A stretch of DNA of 64,000 nt from Liolophura sinensis. Taxonomy: Eukaryota; Mollusca; Polyplacophora; Chitonida; Chitonidae. Below the pieces are notes generated by a model that did no database searches, was not told the origin of the DNA, and saw nothing but the letters and a program-made list of their open reading frames with translations. The stretch spans positions 11,094,281 through 11,158,280 of the forward strand of contig NC_088301.1 of the NCBI RefSeq assembly GCF_032854445.1, given 5' to 3'. The stretch's first letter is position 1. Every line of letters begins with the position of its first letter. Below are positions 36,601 to 46,786 of the stretch, piece after piece. A program made the translations under genes and the position numbers.

Positions 36601-39600
36601 AACCAAATTGCTGACATATAAGTGAAAAATTCTTGAGTATATCAATGTAATAAATCAATCAGTCAGTTAGAATTGTCTGATGGGTGTTTTTGTAACAACA
36701 GATGAAGCTGCCAGCATCTGTGGGCCAGAAGAAGACTAAGGCCATTGAGCAGGTTCTGGAAGAGTTGGGTATAGGTAAGCAGGTTCTGTATATCTGCATT
36801 TGCCAGGTCATAAAACATTATCTTTAGTGACAAATCTTCCATTTCTGTACTCTGGTGGGAGGGGAGTGTATATTTGTACATGTATATTTGTGCATATCCT
36901 TTTTTGGGCTATATCTCCAATATCTCCAGTTGTTTGTCATATCCAGTTTTAATTTTTTGTGGATACATAGATACAGAGATGATGATGTGTCACAATTCAC
37001 AATTCTGCCCGGTTTCCTCCCACCACAATGCTGGTCATCGTCGTATAAGTGAAATATTCTTGAGTACTTTTTCTTCAGCTCAATTTTCTTCAGTTCTCAG
37101 CGTAAAACACCAATCAAATAAATAAATAAATAAATAAATCCTACCTTCCAAACAATCCTCAAAACACCTTTCTAAAGATTAACAGAACTAGAACAATGAG
37201 GTAAATCAGGAGCTTAGTAATTGATGAAGTTTATTTATGCATTTGATTGATACAGTGTTGCTGGCATTGTGACAAGCCTTCTATAATTTTTAAAATGACA
37301 TGAGACTCCTGCGCGTAATGTGAAAATTACAAAGACATCACTTAGTGTGGAACAAAATGGGAATTTTTTAAATCATAATTAAATAATTTTTTTGTATATT
37401 ATGAGAAAATCTAAGACAATTTACAAGATTAGAATGATAAACATAAGTGTATACCAGTGTTAAATTTCTCAGCGTGTTTACAGTGTAGCTTTAATAGTAC
37501 TTCATGTATCTCGGGTCTCAAAATTAACGGATGTCTGTCTGGACAGTTAGGGGGTATTAAAAGCAGTCTAATTTCATGCCTTGTATCTGTGTCTCACAGC
37601 TTAGTCAAATATTTCTTACAGAGTATAATCCCATGCCTACAGAGGAGATCGTGACAAATTTCAATGAGCTGCGCCAGGACATAGTGCTGTTGTACGAGTT
37701 GAAGCTGGCGTTGGCTAACTGTGAATATGAACTGCAGACATTGAAGCACAGACACGATACATTGGCACCCGGCAAGGTAAGTCCCGCAGGTGCTCTGTGC
37801 TGCAGTAAAGCATCCATACAGTTCCCCTGTTGATTTAACCACTTGTAGAACAAAAGAATACCATAGAATGAAATAACCCGTGCTTATTGAACTTAAAACA
37901 CTACAGAAAGAGGTATCAAGTTACAGTGAAGATGAAATAAAATAGCGGATTATAACAAGACAAGGTTTTAATATAATATACTAGTACCCTAATTTTTCTG
38001 TTTTTTGGGACAGTTATTAGTGCCTAAAGCAGAATATTATATTTCTTTCCCAGTTTTTTGGTAAACATATGAGCATGTTATTCATTAGATGGTCTAACCA
38101 TGAGAGAAAAAAGAAACTAAATATTCCTGCTACAATTACATGTATACTAGCAGAAATGAGCAGACCAGGTGTCTCAAAAATTAGAAGAAATAAGGAAATA
38201 CAATAATAAAATAGAAAAAAAAATATGATTGAATGACCTACTGTGTTTTAGGCAAGAAAAATAGGTAACCATTACATTTTGTAAGGACTAAATGCATGCA
38301 CATCTTTTTAACATTTCTGACTGTTGGGTTGTGATATGGCACGTTACTTCTTATCCAACCATAGTACTTGTATTTCGATACATTACTGCGTGCATAAACT
38401 TAATACATACATGTACAATGTATAGAACATTCTTGTTTTTCAAGAAAAATGCAACAATGTATAAAGTCCTCAAACACACTACTGAATTCTAAAAATATGT
38501 TTACATGTATAAACATCTTAATTTTCTTGTATAGCATCAAATACTTTCTTGTATAGCATCAGATACTTTCTTGTATAGCATCAAATACTTTCTTCTGTAG
38601 CATCAGATACTTTCTTGTATAGCATCAAATACTTTCTTCTATAACATCAGATACTTTCTTGTATAGCATCAAATACTTTCTTCTGTAGCATCAGATACTT
38701 TCTTGTATAGCATCAAATACTTTCTTCTATAACATCAGATACTTTCTTGTATAGCATCAAATACTTTCTTCTATAACATCAGATACTTTCTTGTATAGCA
38801 TCAAATACTTTCTTCTATAACATCAGATACTTTCTTGTATAGCATCAAATACTTTCTTCTGTAGCATCAGATACTTTCTTGTATAGCATCAAATACTTTC
38901 TTCTATAACATCAGATACTTTCTTGTATAGCATCAAATACTTTCTTCTATAACATCAGATACTTTCTTATATAGCATCAAATACTTTCTTCTATAGCATC
39001 AGATACTTTCTTGTATAGCATCAAATACTTTCTTCTATAACATCAGATACTTTTTTATATAGCATCAAATACTTTCTTCTATAGCATCAGATACTTTCTT
39101 GCATAGCATCAAATACTTTCTTCTGTAGCATCAGATACTTTCTTGTATAGCATCAAATACTTTCTTCTATAACATCAGATACTTTCTTGTATTTGAATTC
39201 TGAGATGGGCTTTTTGGTTCCGATTTACTGTCGCAGTACCTTTTTTATAGATAAAAGTAAAAATCCTGTGATGTCATTGACACTGCGCAGTATAAACCTG
39301 ATTAATATAAAAGCCATTTTTAAAATCCAAGTATTGAAGTGCATTAAAAAGTGTCTTTAAAATGTGAAAGTATTTTTCTTTATATTATTTGATACAACTA
39401 TCAGTGATGTGCCTGATGATTACTTCCTGTTTTTTATCTTTCTTTTTTCGTGTATGCTGTCCTTCCTTTTGGCTGAATTTTAACTGGCAGAACTGTTGCT
39501 ACCCAAATTCCTCAGAAAGAGCAACTTTCAATGCAATTGATGCAACTTTTGAATTTTGATTTTTGAAATAAAGCTACATTAATTGGGATGGCTGATCTCA

Positions 39601-40179
39601 GGGCTTCACAAAAAGTATAACGTTATCAGAATAATGCCCTCAGACTATGTTTGAATAAACGTTTTGCAAACTTGTGAAAATGTTGAAGAATCATAGTGAT
39701 AACAGTTAAGTGTGCTTTTTCCAGATGCCAGACATAACAATCAAGACAGAGCCTGAAGAGACAATAAATGTGACCCCTATGACCCCTGACCCTGCAACAG
39801 GGGATTCCCCATCCAAGGTCAAGAAGCTTTCTGAGGCTATAGATGTGGTGGGCTCACCAGGAACACCCAACGTAAGTCTTCTTAATCTTATCTCTTGTGA
39901 CTGAAAATTTTTTTTTCATTAATGGTATTCTTTGTTGTTCATTTTAGCACAGTAAATGAGTTGAAATTTTAGAATGTGGTGCCAGAGTTGCTCATGCTGA
40001 TTTTTGTGTGCTGCCAACAACTCTGCGAGATTTATAATGATTTTGACCAAGAGCGAGTGTTGTACGTAGTAGGAAAATCCGAAAAACAATCAAATTTCTG
40101 TTTAATTTTCTTCCAGAGAAAACGAAAGGCTGCCATAGAACAGAGTAACATCATGAAGAAAATCAAGCAGAAAGTTTAG
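27662..40179 (+). CDS. DMAP1: DMAP1, DNA methyltransferase 1-associated protein 1 (12 coding exons)
   Basis: Coding exons: 27662-27757, 28088-28176, 29232-29352, 31264-31338, 32135-32353, 33451-33558, 34732-34923, 35906-35977, 36702-36774, 37622-37776, 39725-39871 and 40117-40179. All are GT-AG with matching phases, 469 residues plus TAG; vertebrate DMAP1 is of similar length. Known role: nuclear subunit of the NuA4/TIP60 acetyltransferase and SRCAP H2A.Z-exchange complexes (yeast Swc4/Eaf2), and a DNMT1 partner. Seen: start MAAGSDVRDILEL; RPWKWMPFTNPARKDG; a SANT/Myb-like domain in exon 5 (DDNWTRQETDHLLELCKRFD, about 145-165); a charged helical stretch in exon 7 (EEEEYLIQELKKIELRKKER); MKLPASVGQKK; the conserved NELRQDIVLLYELK; and a basic C-terminus. 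An earlier in-frame ATG (27,623) lies before the acceptor-like TTTTAATAG, so 27,662 is preferred. Exons 7-12 recur after the gap at 55,943-56,142. Confidence 0.97.
28421..28757 (+). mobile_element. SINE family B in DMAP1 intron 2
   Basis: Full-length relative of the copy at 10,801: tRNA-like head (CTAACGGCTCAGTTGCTAGA, GTAGATCCAGGGTCAATCC), hairpin GGAAGCT-gt-AGCTTCC (28,516-28,531), ACTGGTTGACCC, GAAGCAGCACTAGATAAAAG, and a CACTCACTCACTTA end. Confidence 0.85.
29510..29910 (+). mobile_element. Possible tRNA-derived repeat in DMAP1 intron 3
   Basis: A tRNA-like stretch (GCCAGCCATGGTGGATGAAA ... GGAGGTTCAAAACCAGCC, a B-box-like match) followed by a long unrelated body. Only one copy is in the window, so repeat status is inferred from the promoter-like boxes. 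Confidence 0.3.
30858..31090 (+). mobile_element. SINE family A in DMAP1 intron 3, partial head
   Basis: Begins at GAGCAATGACCCAGGAGC inside the tRNA-like head, keeps GTGAGTTCAAGTGCAGCTC, the body, and an AATCAAATGAAATAAATC tail. Confidence 0.88.
32690..32722. mobile_element. Fragment sharing an end with the 27,183 element
   Basis: CTTGTGAACCCCTGAAACT matches the right end of the inverted-repeat element at 27,412. No opposing arm was found nearby. Confidence 0.3.
33024..33210. repeat. Tandem duplication of a ~91-bp unit
   Basis: ATCACACTCCTGAGACAAAG ... TTTAGGTGTGCA occurs twice back to back with few differences (AGAAGTCTGG versus ACAAGTCAGG). It lies in DMAP1 intron 5. Confidence 0.95.
33620..33798 (+). 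mobile_element. Diverged SINE-like tail in DMAP1 intron 6
   Basis: Ends in CATTAAACACCAATCAGTGA followed by AATAAATAAATA, like the family A tail. The upstream body (CACCATCCATAAAACTGACTG) follows a different, decayed pattern. Confidence 0.5.
34226..34443. mobile_element. MITE-like element with GGGCCCAGTT termini
   Basis: Left end GGGCCCAGTTATTCAGAAGT; reverse complement of the right end GGGCCCAGTTGTTTAAAACT. About 218 bp, non-coding, in DMAP1 intron 6. The second genomic copy of this locus enters the assembly inside this element, at 56,143. Confidence 0.7.
36480..36662 (+). mobile_element. Decayed SINE family A remnant in DMAP1 intron 8
   Basis: Only the 3' half is readable: TTTCCTCCAACTATAAACCA, TAAGTGAAAAATTCTTGAGT, then AATAAATCAATCAG. 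The same remnant is at about 58,200-58,394 in the second copy, so it predates their split. Confidence 0.6.
37003..37139 (+). mobile_element. SINE family A 3' part with a small insert
   Basis: TCTGCCCGGTTTCCTCCCAC, ATCGTCGTATAAGTGAAATA, then a ~32-bp interruption (TTTTTCTTCAGCTCAATTTT...) before AGCGTAAAACACCAATCAAA and an (AAAT)n tail. The corresponding element at 58,885-59,067 is longer at its 5' side. Confidence 0.85.
38519..39193. repeat. 22-bp minisatellite in DMAP1 intron 10, about 30 units
   Basis: Monomers CATCAAATACTTTCTTCTAT-AA and CATCAGATACTTTCTTGTAT-AG alternate to make a 44-bp dimer. The same array at 60,435-60,846 has about 19 units. Confidence 0.95.
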
Positions 40180-40185
40180 TGTTGC

Positions 40186-40312
40186 TCAGAGATGTTGCTG
40201 ATGTACAGACAATGTAGTGTGGCTCAGAGACATTGCTGATGTATAGAAAGTTTAGTGTTGCTCAGAGACATTGCTGATGTACAGACAGACAGACAGACAG
40301 ACATCTTTTCTG
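40186..40312. repeat. Short repeats in the DMAP1 3' region
   Basis: Three variants of TGTTGCTCAGAGACATTGCT-GATGTA right after the stop codon, ending in a (CAGA)n run. Likely 3' untranslated sequence. The second gene copy has an extra unit (61,838-61,975). Confidence 0.7.
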
Positions 40313-40377
40313 CACACAGTTGTACAGGACTCCTTGTAACAGCTGACACTGTGGGGTGCCTTCGACACTGAGCATGT

Positions 40378-42061
40378 GCTATGGGCAAAGTGATATCACA
40401 AGCTTCATTGCTGGAGAAGTCAAAACTTTGGGTACGGTGATATCAGGAGCCTCATTGCTGATGCACTCTTCACTTTGGGCATAGTGATATCAGCAGCCTC
40501 ATCACTGAAGCTGTCTTCACTTTGGGCATGGTGATATCAGGAGCCTCATTGCAGGAGCAGTACTCACTTTGGGTACGAGAATATCAGGAGCCTCATAGCT
40601 GGAACTGTCTTCGCTTTGGTCATAGTGATATCAGGAGCCTCATTGCTGGAGCTGTCTTTGTTTTGGTCATAGTGATATCAGGAGCCTCATGGCAGGAGCA
40701 GTACTCACTTTGGGCACGGTGATATCAGGAGCCTCATTACTGGAGCTGTCTTCACTTTGAGGACAGCGGTATCAGCAGCCTCATTGCAGGAGCAGTACTC
40801 ACTTTGGGCACAGTGATATCAGGAGCCTCATTACTGGAGCTCTCTTCACTTTGAGCACAGTGGTATCCGCAGCCTCATTGCTGGAGCATTCTTCACTTTG
40901 GGCACAGTGACATCAGTGGCCTCATTTTTGTAGCTTTCTTCACTTTGCTCATTGTGACATCATTATGGAGCAGCAATTACTCTGGGCTTGGTGATATCAG
41001 TAGCCTCATTTCTGGAGCAGCACTCACTTTGGGCACGGTGATATCAGTAGCCTCATTTCTGGAGCAGTACTCACTTTGGGTACAATGATATCAGTGGCCT
41101 TATTGCTGGAGCAGTCTTCACTTTGGTCATAGTGATATCAGGAGCCTCATTGTTGTATCCGTCTTCACTTTGGTCATGGTGATATAGGGGCCTTTTTGCT
41201 GGGCTGTCTTCACTTCGGTCATAGTGATATCAGCAACATCATTTGCTGAGCAGTCTTCAGTTTGGGCACAGTGATATCAGTAGCCTAATTGCTGAGGCAA
41301 TCTTTACTTTGGCCACAGTGATATCAGCAGCAGCATTGCTGGAATAGTACTCAGTTTGAGCACAGTGATATCAGTAGCCTAATTGCTGAAGCAATCTTTA
41401 CTTTGGCCACAGTGATATCAGCAGCAGTATTGCTGGAATAGTACTCAGTTTGAGCACAGTGATATCAGTAGCCTAATTGCTGAAGCAATCTTTACTTTGG
41501 CCACAGTGATATCAGCAGCAGCATTGCTGGAATAGTACTCAGTTTGGGCACAGTGATATCAGTAGCCTAATTGCTGAAGCAATCTTTACTTTGGCCACAG
41601 TGATATCAGCAGCAGTATTGCTGGAATAGTACTCAGTTTGGGCACAGTGATATCAATAGCCTAATTGCTGAAGCAATCTTTACTTTGGCCACAGTGATAT
41701 CAGCAGCAGGATTGCTGGAATAGTACTCAGTTTGAGCACAGTGATATCAGTAGCCTAACTGCTGGAGTAATCTTTACTTTGGCCACAGTGATATCAGCAG
41801 CAGTATTGCTGGAATAGTACTCAGTTTGAGCACAGTGATATCAGTAGCCTAACTGCTGAAGCAATCTTTACTTTGGCCACAGTGATATCAGCAGCAGTAT
41901 TGCTGGAATAGTACTCAGTTTGAGCACAGTGATATCAGTAGCCTAACTGCTGAAGCAATCTTTACTTTGGCCACAGTGATATCAGCAGCAGTATTGCTGG
42001 AATAGTACTCAGTTTGAGCACAGTGATATCAGTAGCCTAACTGCTGAAGTAATCTTCACCC
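40378..42061. repeat. 47-bp satellite with 94-bp higher-order unit after DMAP1
   Basis: About 36 monomers of GTGATATCAGGAGCCTCATT-GCTGGAGC-GTCTTCACTTTGGTCATA type. From about 41,270 two monomer types (CAGTAGCCTAATTGCTGAAG and CAGCAGCAGTATTGCTGGAA) alternate regularly as a 94-bp unit. Nearly every monomer keeps GATATC. The array may begin inside the DMAP1 transcript. It is repeated at 62,060-64,000. Confidence 0.95.
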
Positions 42062-42274
42062 GTTAGATAAGAATCAGTGCTCACCTGCGTCATTTCTTCA
42101 AGAAGTCTGTCAGGTAGTCGGCAAAGTAGCCAGCAAGGTGCAGATGTTCTCCACTGGCCCTTTCTCTTAACAAGGAATTGGAGGCCTTCACCAGCTCATG
42201 CAGTCCAGGCAATAGTCACAATGTGACATCTTTAGGACCAAGGAGGTTTTAGGCTTGAAACCAATTCTCAGTGG

Positions 42275-42425
42275 CTCACCTCCAGCTAGGAATGTGTGCA
42301 GGGGTGCAGGTTTGTCAGATACCTGATGAACGATAGTGGTTTATTCCAGTTTCTGTCACCCATAAACTTGACAGTTGTTGCACGTGTTAGAAATTCTTAA
42401 GTACAGCGTTAAATATCGATCATAT
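42275..42425 (+). mobile_element. Diverged SINE-like element
   Basis: CAGTGGCTCACCTCC head-like start, GTGGTTTATTCCAGTTTCTG, then TTCTTAAGTACAGCGTTAAA. This resembles the 3' end shared by family A and by sequences near 29,045 and 43,330. Confidence 0.4.
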
Positions 42426-43045
42426 ACAAAAATGAATAGTGTGACATTAAATGAGTGGAATGAAATTCCTTCTACTGAAAAGCCTTTGAACATGTACATG
42501 GGGTCATAATCACCTGTGGCGGACACTACCATTCATTGTGGCCAAAAATCCAAGAAAAGTAGGTAATTAAAGACTTCTACAGAAATGAAAGATGGTTAAA
42601 AAATCATATAGCAGTGAGAATTAAATGGGTATAACTGATGACAGTGGCTGCATGATGACTCCAGTTGGTGCGAGAACATTACATACAGGATTTGAGAACG
42701 CAAATTACAGATCCTACCAGACTCCAGACTGCTTTTCCCTGCAGTAAATTAAGATTAGCAGGGATGATTGTTGTATGTGTACATGGTAAATGGTTTACAT
42801 GGATGACAGAGTAAAAATGAAGCTAGGGACATTCATGTGAGTGAGATTTTCATCATGGGTAAGGTCATGACCTTGAATTCTTTGTATGTAAATGTACATA
42901 ATGTTCTGAAATGTAGTAAATACTATAAACTTTGCAGTCAAATTTCTTGTGTTTTTCCTGCCTTCCCATTATCGTTTTTCCATTATTCGCTTGGGTAATG
43001 CTTTCCTTTTAAGGAACAGATCAGTTTCATTTCTTTTTGTAGGGA

Positions 43046-43256
43046 ATGTATATTTATTTGATTGGTGTTTTATGCATTATGTGGGAAGAAACTGGGCAAG
43101 ACCAGGGGAAAACCACGACCATCCGCAGGCTGCTGGCAGACCTCATGTACAGGCAAAGAGGAAGCCAGCATGAGCTGGACTTGGACTCAGTGACCACATT
43201 GGTGAGAGACTCCTCTGTCATTACGCTGCTCTAGCACATTAACCATGGAGGCCTTG
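43046..43256 (-). mobile_element. SINE family A, head present, internal deletion
   Basis: TATTTATTTGATTGGTGTTT tail side, a jump to ATTATGTGGGAAGAAACTGG, then the body to AGCATGAGCTGGACTTGGAC and a tRNA-like head (TCATTACGCTGCTCTAGCAC). The CGTACTC...GACGGC segment is deleted. Confidence 0.85.
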
Positions 43257-43427
43257 GTAGGGAATTTCAAAGATTCACTTGCTTCCAATTTCGTGGACGC
43301 AATACGTGGTCAATAGCTCTTTCGTGTACTGTAGTCTTACATGAAGTTTCTCCAACCACTTGATATCCACTGATAAACTGGCCATGATGAAATAAGTGAA
43401 AAATTGCTGGTGTTAAACAACAGTCCA

Positions 43428-43616
43428 ATATTTATTTATTTATTTATTTGATAGGCGTTTTACACTGTACTCAAGAATACTTCACTTATACGACGGCACC
43501 CAGCATTATGGTGGGAGGAAACTGGGCAGAGCCTGGGGGAAACCCATGACCATCCACAGGTTGGGTTGCTGCAGACCTTCCCACATACGGCCAGAGAGGA
43601 AGCCAGCATGAGCAGG
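43428..43616 (-). mobile_element. SINE family A, 5'-truncated
   Basis: (ATTT)n tail, TTGATAGGCGTTTTACACTG, CACTTATACGACGGCACCCA, then CCAGAGAGGAAGCCAGCATG, where it ends. A 5-bp duplication GGTTG lies in the body. Confidence 0.88.
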
Positions 43617-44648
43617 AGACCATTATTAATCCATGTGTAGTAAAACCTTAAACAAATATTCTTTTTGAATTCCAAATCCACTGATGTATGGTATGTTCTA
43701 CCTCGGCGTCATTGACTGTCTTTCACTAGATGTGAAGAACATATTCCTATTCTATCTGCTATTTTTCAATTCGAATCATACACCCTGGAATATGAAGTCC
43801 ATTGCTCATTTCTATGAATGAATGATTATCACTTAAGGCCACTTATGGCAATATTACCGCCATGTCAGGGCGAGAACATGGTTAAGCTGATCAACCTCTA
43901 ACAAATAAGGTGACAGCCTTGAATCTAGCTATAAAGAAGCATAGCTCAGGTAGGTGGCTAAGGGCAATCGTTCTCCAGTTCCTCCTCACACATGTACTAA
44001 CCCAAAGACTGATGGAGTGAACTATTCTTGACTTAAGACTTTAACATTATCAAACACATATTCACAGTTTGTGACAAGCTGTCAAGTATCAGCTGTATGT
44101 CAATTTCTCACACACTGAATACACGACAACACCTCATATAGTAGTACAGAATAAATAATTCATTACAACTGATACATATCTGAGGTCAAAGTGCATATAC
44201 ATGTATGTACTAAATGTTTTGAGACAAGACAAAGTGTTTTTCTCAACTGTAAGGGAAAACACAGGTGTAATAATAAAGTTGTGATATCAAGAAGAAACAC
44301 AAATCGGGACAGATGACGACTGACTGAAACTAGTACAATCTGTGTATATGGAAAGTGAAAAGTGAAGAAAGCTACATTTATATATACTATATGTGTGGGT
44401 GTGTAAAACCCTGCTTTCTCACCAAATTATATCAACGAAAAATAAGAGGTTCGAGCAAGCACACAAGGACTGGCTGGCCCTCTGTCAGTATAATGTGACG
44501 GAGTGGGATGTCATATCTGGTGTCTTCGGCATGATACTTTAGTGGCAACAGCACTTTGGCGGCATGCTGAAAACAGACACCCTATATGCACATTTGTAAT
44601 CATCACAGGACTAAAAAATTGTAAAGCACAACATAAAAACCCAATCAT
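43617..44648. other. Stretch without recognisable gene
   Basis: AT-rich, no protein-like open frame, splice-flanked exon or clear repeat. Confidence 0.35.
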
Positions 44649-44649
44649 A

Positions 44650-44965
44650 CATACATGTGTGCCATGACCTCATACAGACCTCATTCATGCCATAACCCCA
44701 GACAGACTTTGATCATGCCATGACCTCATTCAGACCTTCATTCATGCCAAACCCCAGACAGACTATGTTCATGCCATGACCTCATTCAGACTTCATTCAT
44801 GCCATAACCCCAGACAGATTTTGTTCATTGCCATGACCTCATAGACATTCATGCCATAACACCAGACAGACTTTGTTCATGCCATGACCTAAGACATCCC
44901 ATTCATGCCATGAACTCATTCAGACTTCATTCATGCCATGACCTCAACTAGACCTTGTGCATACC
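44650..44965. repeat. Irregular CATGCCATGACC repeat
   Basis: About six variants of a composite unit: CATGCCATGACCTCATTCAG-ACTTCATTCATGCCATAACC-CCAGACAGACTTTGTT. Confidence 0.8.
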
Positions 44966-45199
44966 GTAACCTTGCACAAACGTCATTGAGACTATGCTAA
45001 GGCGCTGAGGGTTAAGCAGTGTGTTTGATAACCATGTGACATTCGATAAAAGATTCTCCAAATAAAACCCCTTGTGAAGAAGGGTGGTGGTTTATGGCTT
45101 TTGTGACACCATAACATGGGCAGGCTCATTCACAAAAAAAAAACATTACAACAAATTTGATTTACAAAGTTTTGTGAAAGTGGCTGATATTCCAAGTGC

Positions 45200-45945
45200 C
45201 AAAGATAACAATGTCTAACACACTGCTCAGTGTAAACAAAGTCTAACACACTGCTCAGTGTAACCAATGTCCACACACTGATCAGTATAACAATGTCCAA
45301 CAGGCTGCTAGGTGTAACAATGTCCAACACACTGCTCAGTGTAACAATGTGTAACACTGCTCAGTGTAACAATGTCTAACACACTGCTCAGTGTAACAAT
45401 GTCCAACACACTGATCAGTGTAACAATGTCTAACACACTGCTCAGTGTAACAATTGTCTAACACACTGTTCAGTGTAACAATGTCCAACACACTGCTAGG
45501 TGTAACAATGTCCAACACACTGCTAGGTGTAACGATGTCCAACACACTGCTCAGTGTAACAATGTCCAACACACTGCTCAGTGTAACAATGTCTAACACC
45601 ACTGCTCAGTGTAACAATGTCTAACACACTGCTCAGTGTAACAATGTCTAACACACTGCTCAGTGTAACAAGTCTAATACACTGCTCAGTGTAACAATGT
45701 CTAACACACTGCTCAGTGTAACAAAGTCTAACACACTGCTCAGCGTAACAATGTCCAACACACTGCTCAGTGTAACAATGTCCAACACACTGCTCAGTGT
45801 AACAATATCTAACACACTGCTCAGTGTAACAAATGTCTAACACACTGCTCAGTGTAAAAAATGCCAAACACACTGCTCAGTGTAACAATGTCTAACACAC
45901 TGCTCAGTGTAACAAATGTCTAACACACTGCTCAGTGTAACAACC
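45200..45945. repeat. 27-bp palindrome-bearing minisatellite, about 27 units
   Basis: Unit AACAATGTCTAACACACTGC-TCAGTGT. Each contains the near-palindrome ACACTG-ct-CAGTGT. The 27-bp period keeps the minus strand open with a nine-residue repeat (TLSSVLDIV), which I regard as a repeat artefact. Confidence 0.97.
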
Positions 45946-46393
45946 CTCACTGTTCCACAATATTCAGGCATACAAAACACCAGTCAACTAAATGTTTTAC
46001 ACAATAGGGTGATATCAGTCAGATTATTCCTGTTGAATATCTCAAGGTGCCTACAAATCACAGCGAGACAGGAAATAGAATACTGTAGCTAAATACAGTT
46101 TTGAAGCATATTTGTACAAGTTCTTACTATACTTCCATTCATGTTTGTTGTCAACAATTTAAAAAGGAAAAAAAAAATGTTTGTTTTGTCACAAAAATTT
46201 CACCAATTTCAATTTGTGATTGCTGAACAAAGAGCTTAAATTATGAGTACCATTACTTACAAATGTTATATGTGTGTTAAAAATCAATTACAATTTCTAT
46301 TTTCTTTACCAAAATCAAAACCACCAGTTTTCAATTTTGGCTGATGTCAATAATGGCTTTGTGGGACTGATCCCAGTACTTTTGTCTTGATGT

Positions 46394-46632
46394 ATTTGAT
46401 TGGTGTTTTATGCAGTACTCAAGGAATAATTCACTTATACCACCACCAGGTGGTGGGAGGAGACCGAGCAGAGCCCTGTGGAAAACTTGTGACCATCCGC
46501 TGGCAGAATGCCCTTGGTACAGGTGGAGAGGAGGTCAGCATAAGCTGGTCTTGAACTCACAGGGATCGCACTGGTAAGAGCTTCTGCGTTATTGCACATG
46601 CTGGCACATTAACCACCTCGGTCACGTAGGCC
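46394..46632 (-). mobile_element. SINE family A, near full length, diverged
   Basis: TTGATTGGTGTTTTATGCAG, then AATTCACTTATACCACCACC, TGGTGGGAGGAGACC, AGCATAAGCTGGTCTTGAAC and a head remnant ACATTAACCACCTCGG. Confidence 0.85.
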
Positions 46633-46786
46633 CCCAGTACTTTTGTGACTGAACGACTGACTGACTGAGAGCTGATTTGTAAATGCAACAGCACAGCGTT
46701 TACGAAGTATAACTACATCTAGGTTTTTGGAATAAAATTCACGCTGACCACAGATCATGCACAAGATCACAGCCTTGGGATATCTC

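Noticed and set aside
38519-39193. CRISPR-like array because of regularly spaced short repeats
   Set aside because: Units are directly contiguous 22-bp monomers with no unique spacers, in a eukaryotic intron; no cas genes.
45130-45873. Minus open frames with TLSSVLDIV repeats as a solenoid-like protein
   Set aside because: Direct product of the 27-bp array period; frames are broken whenever a unit carries a single-base length change.
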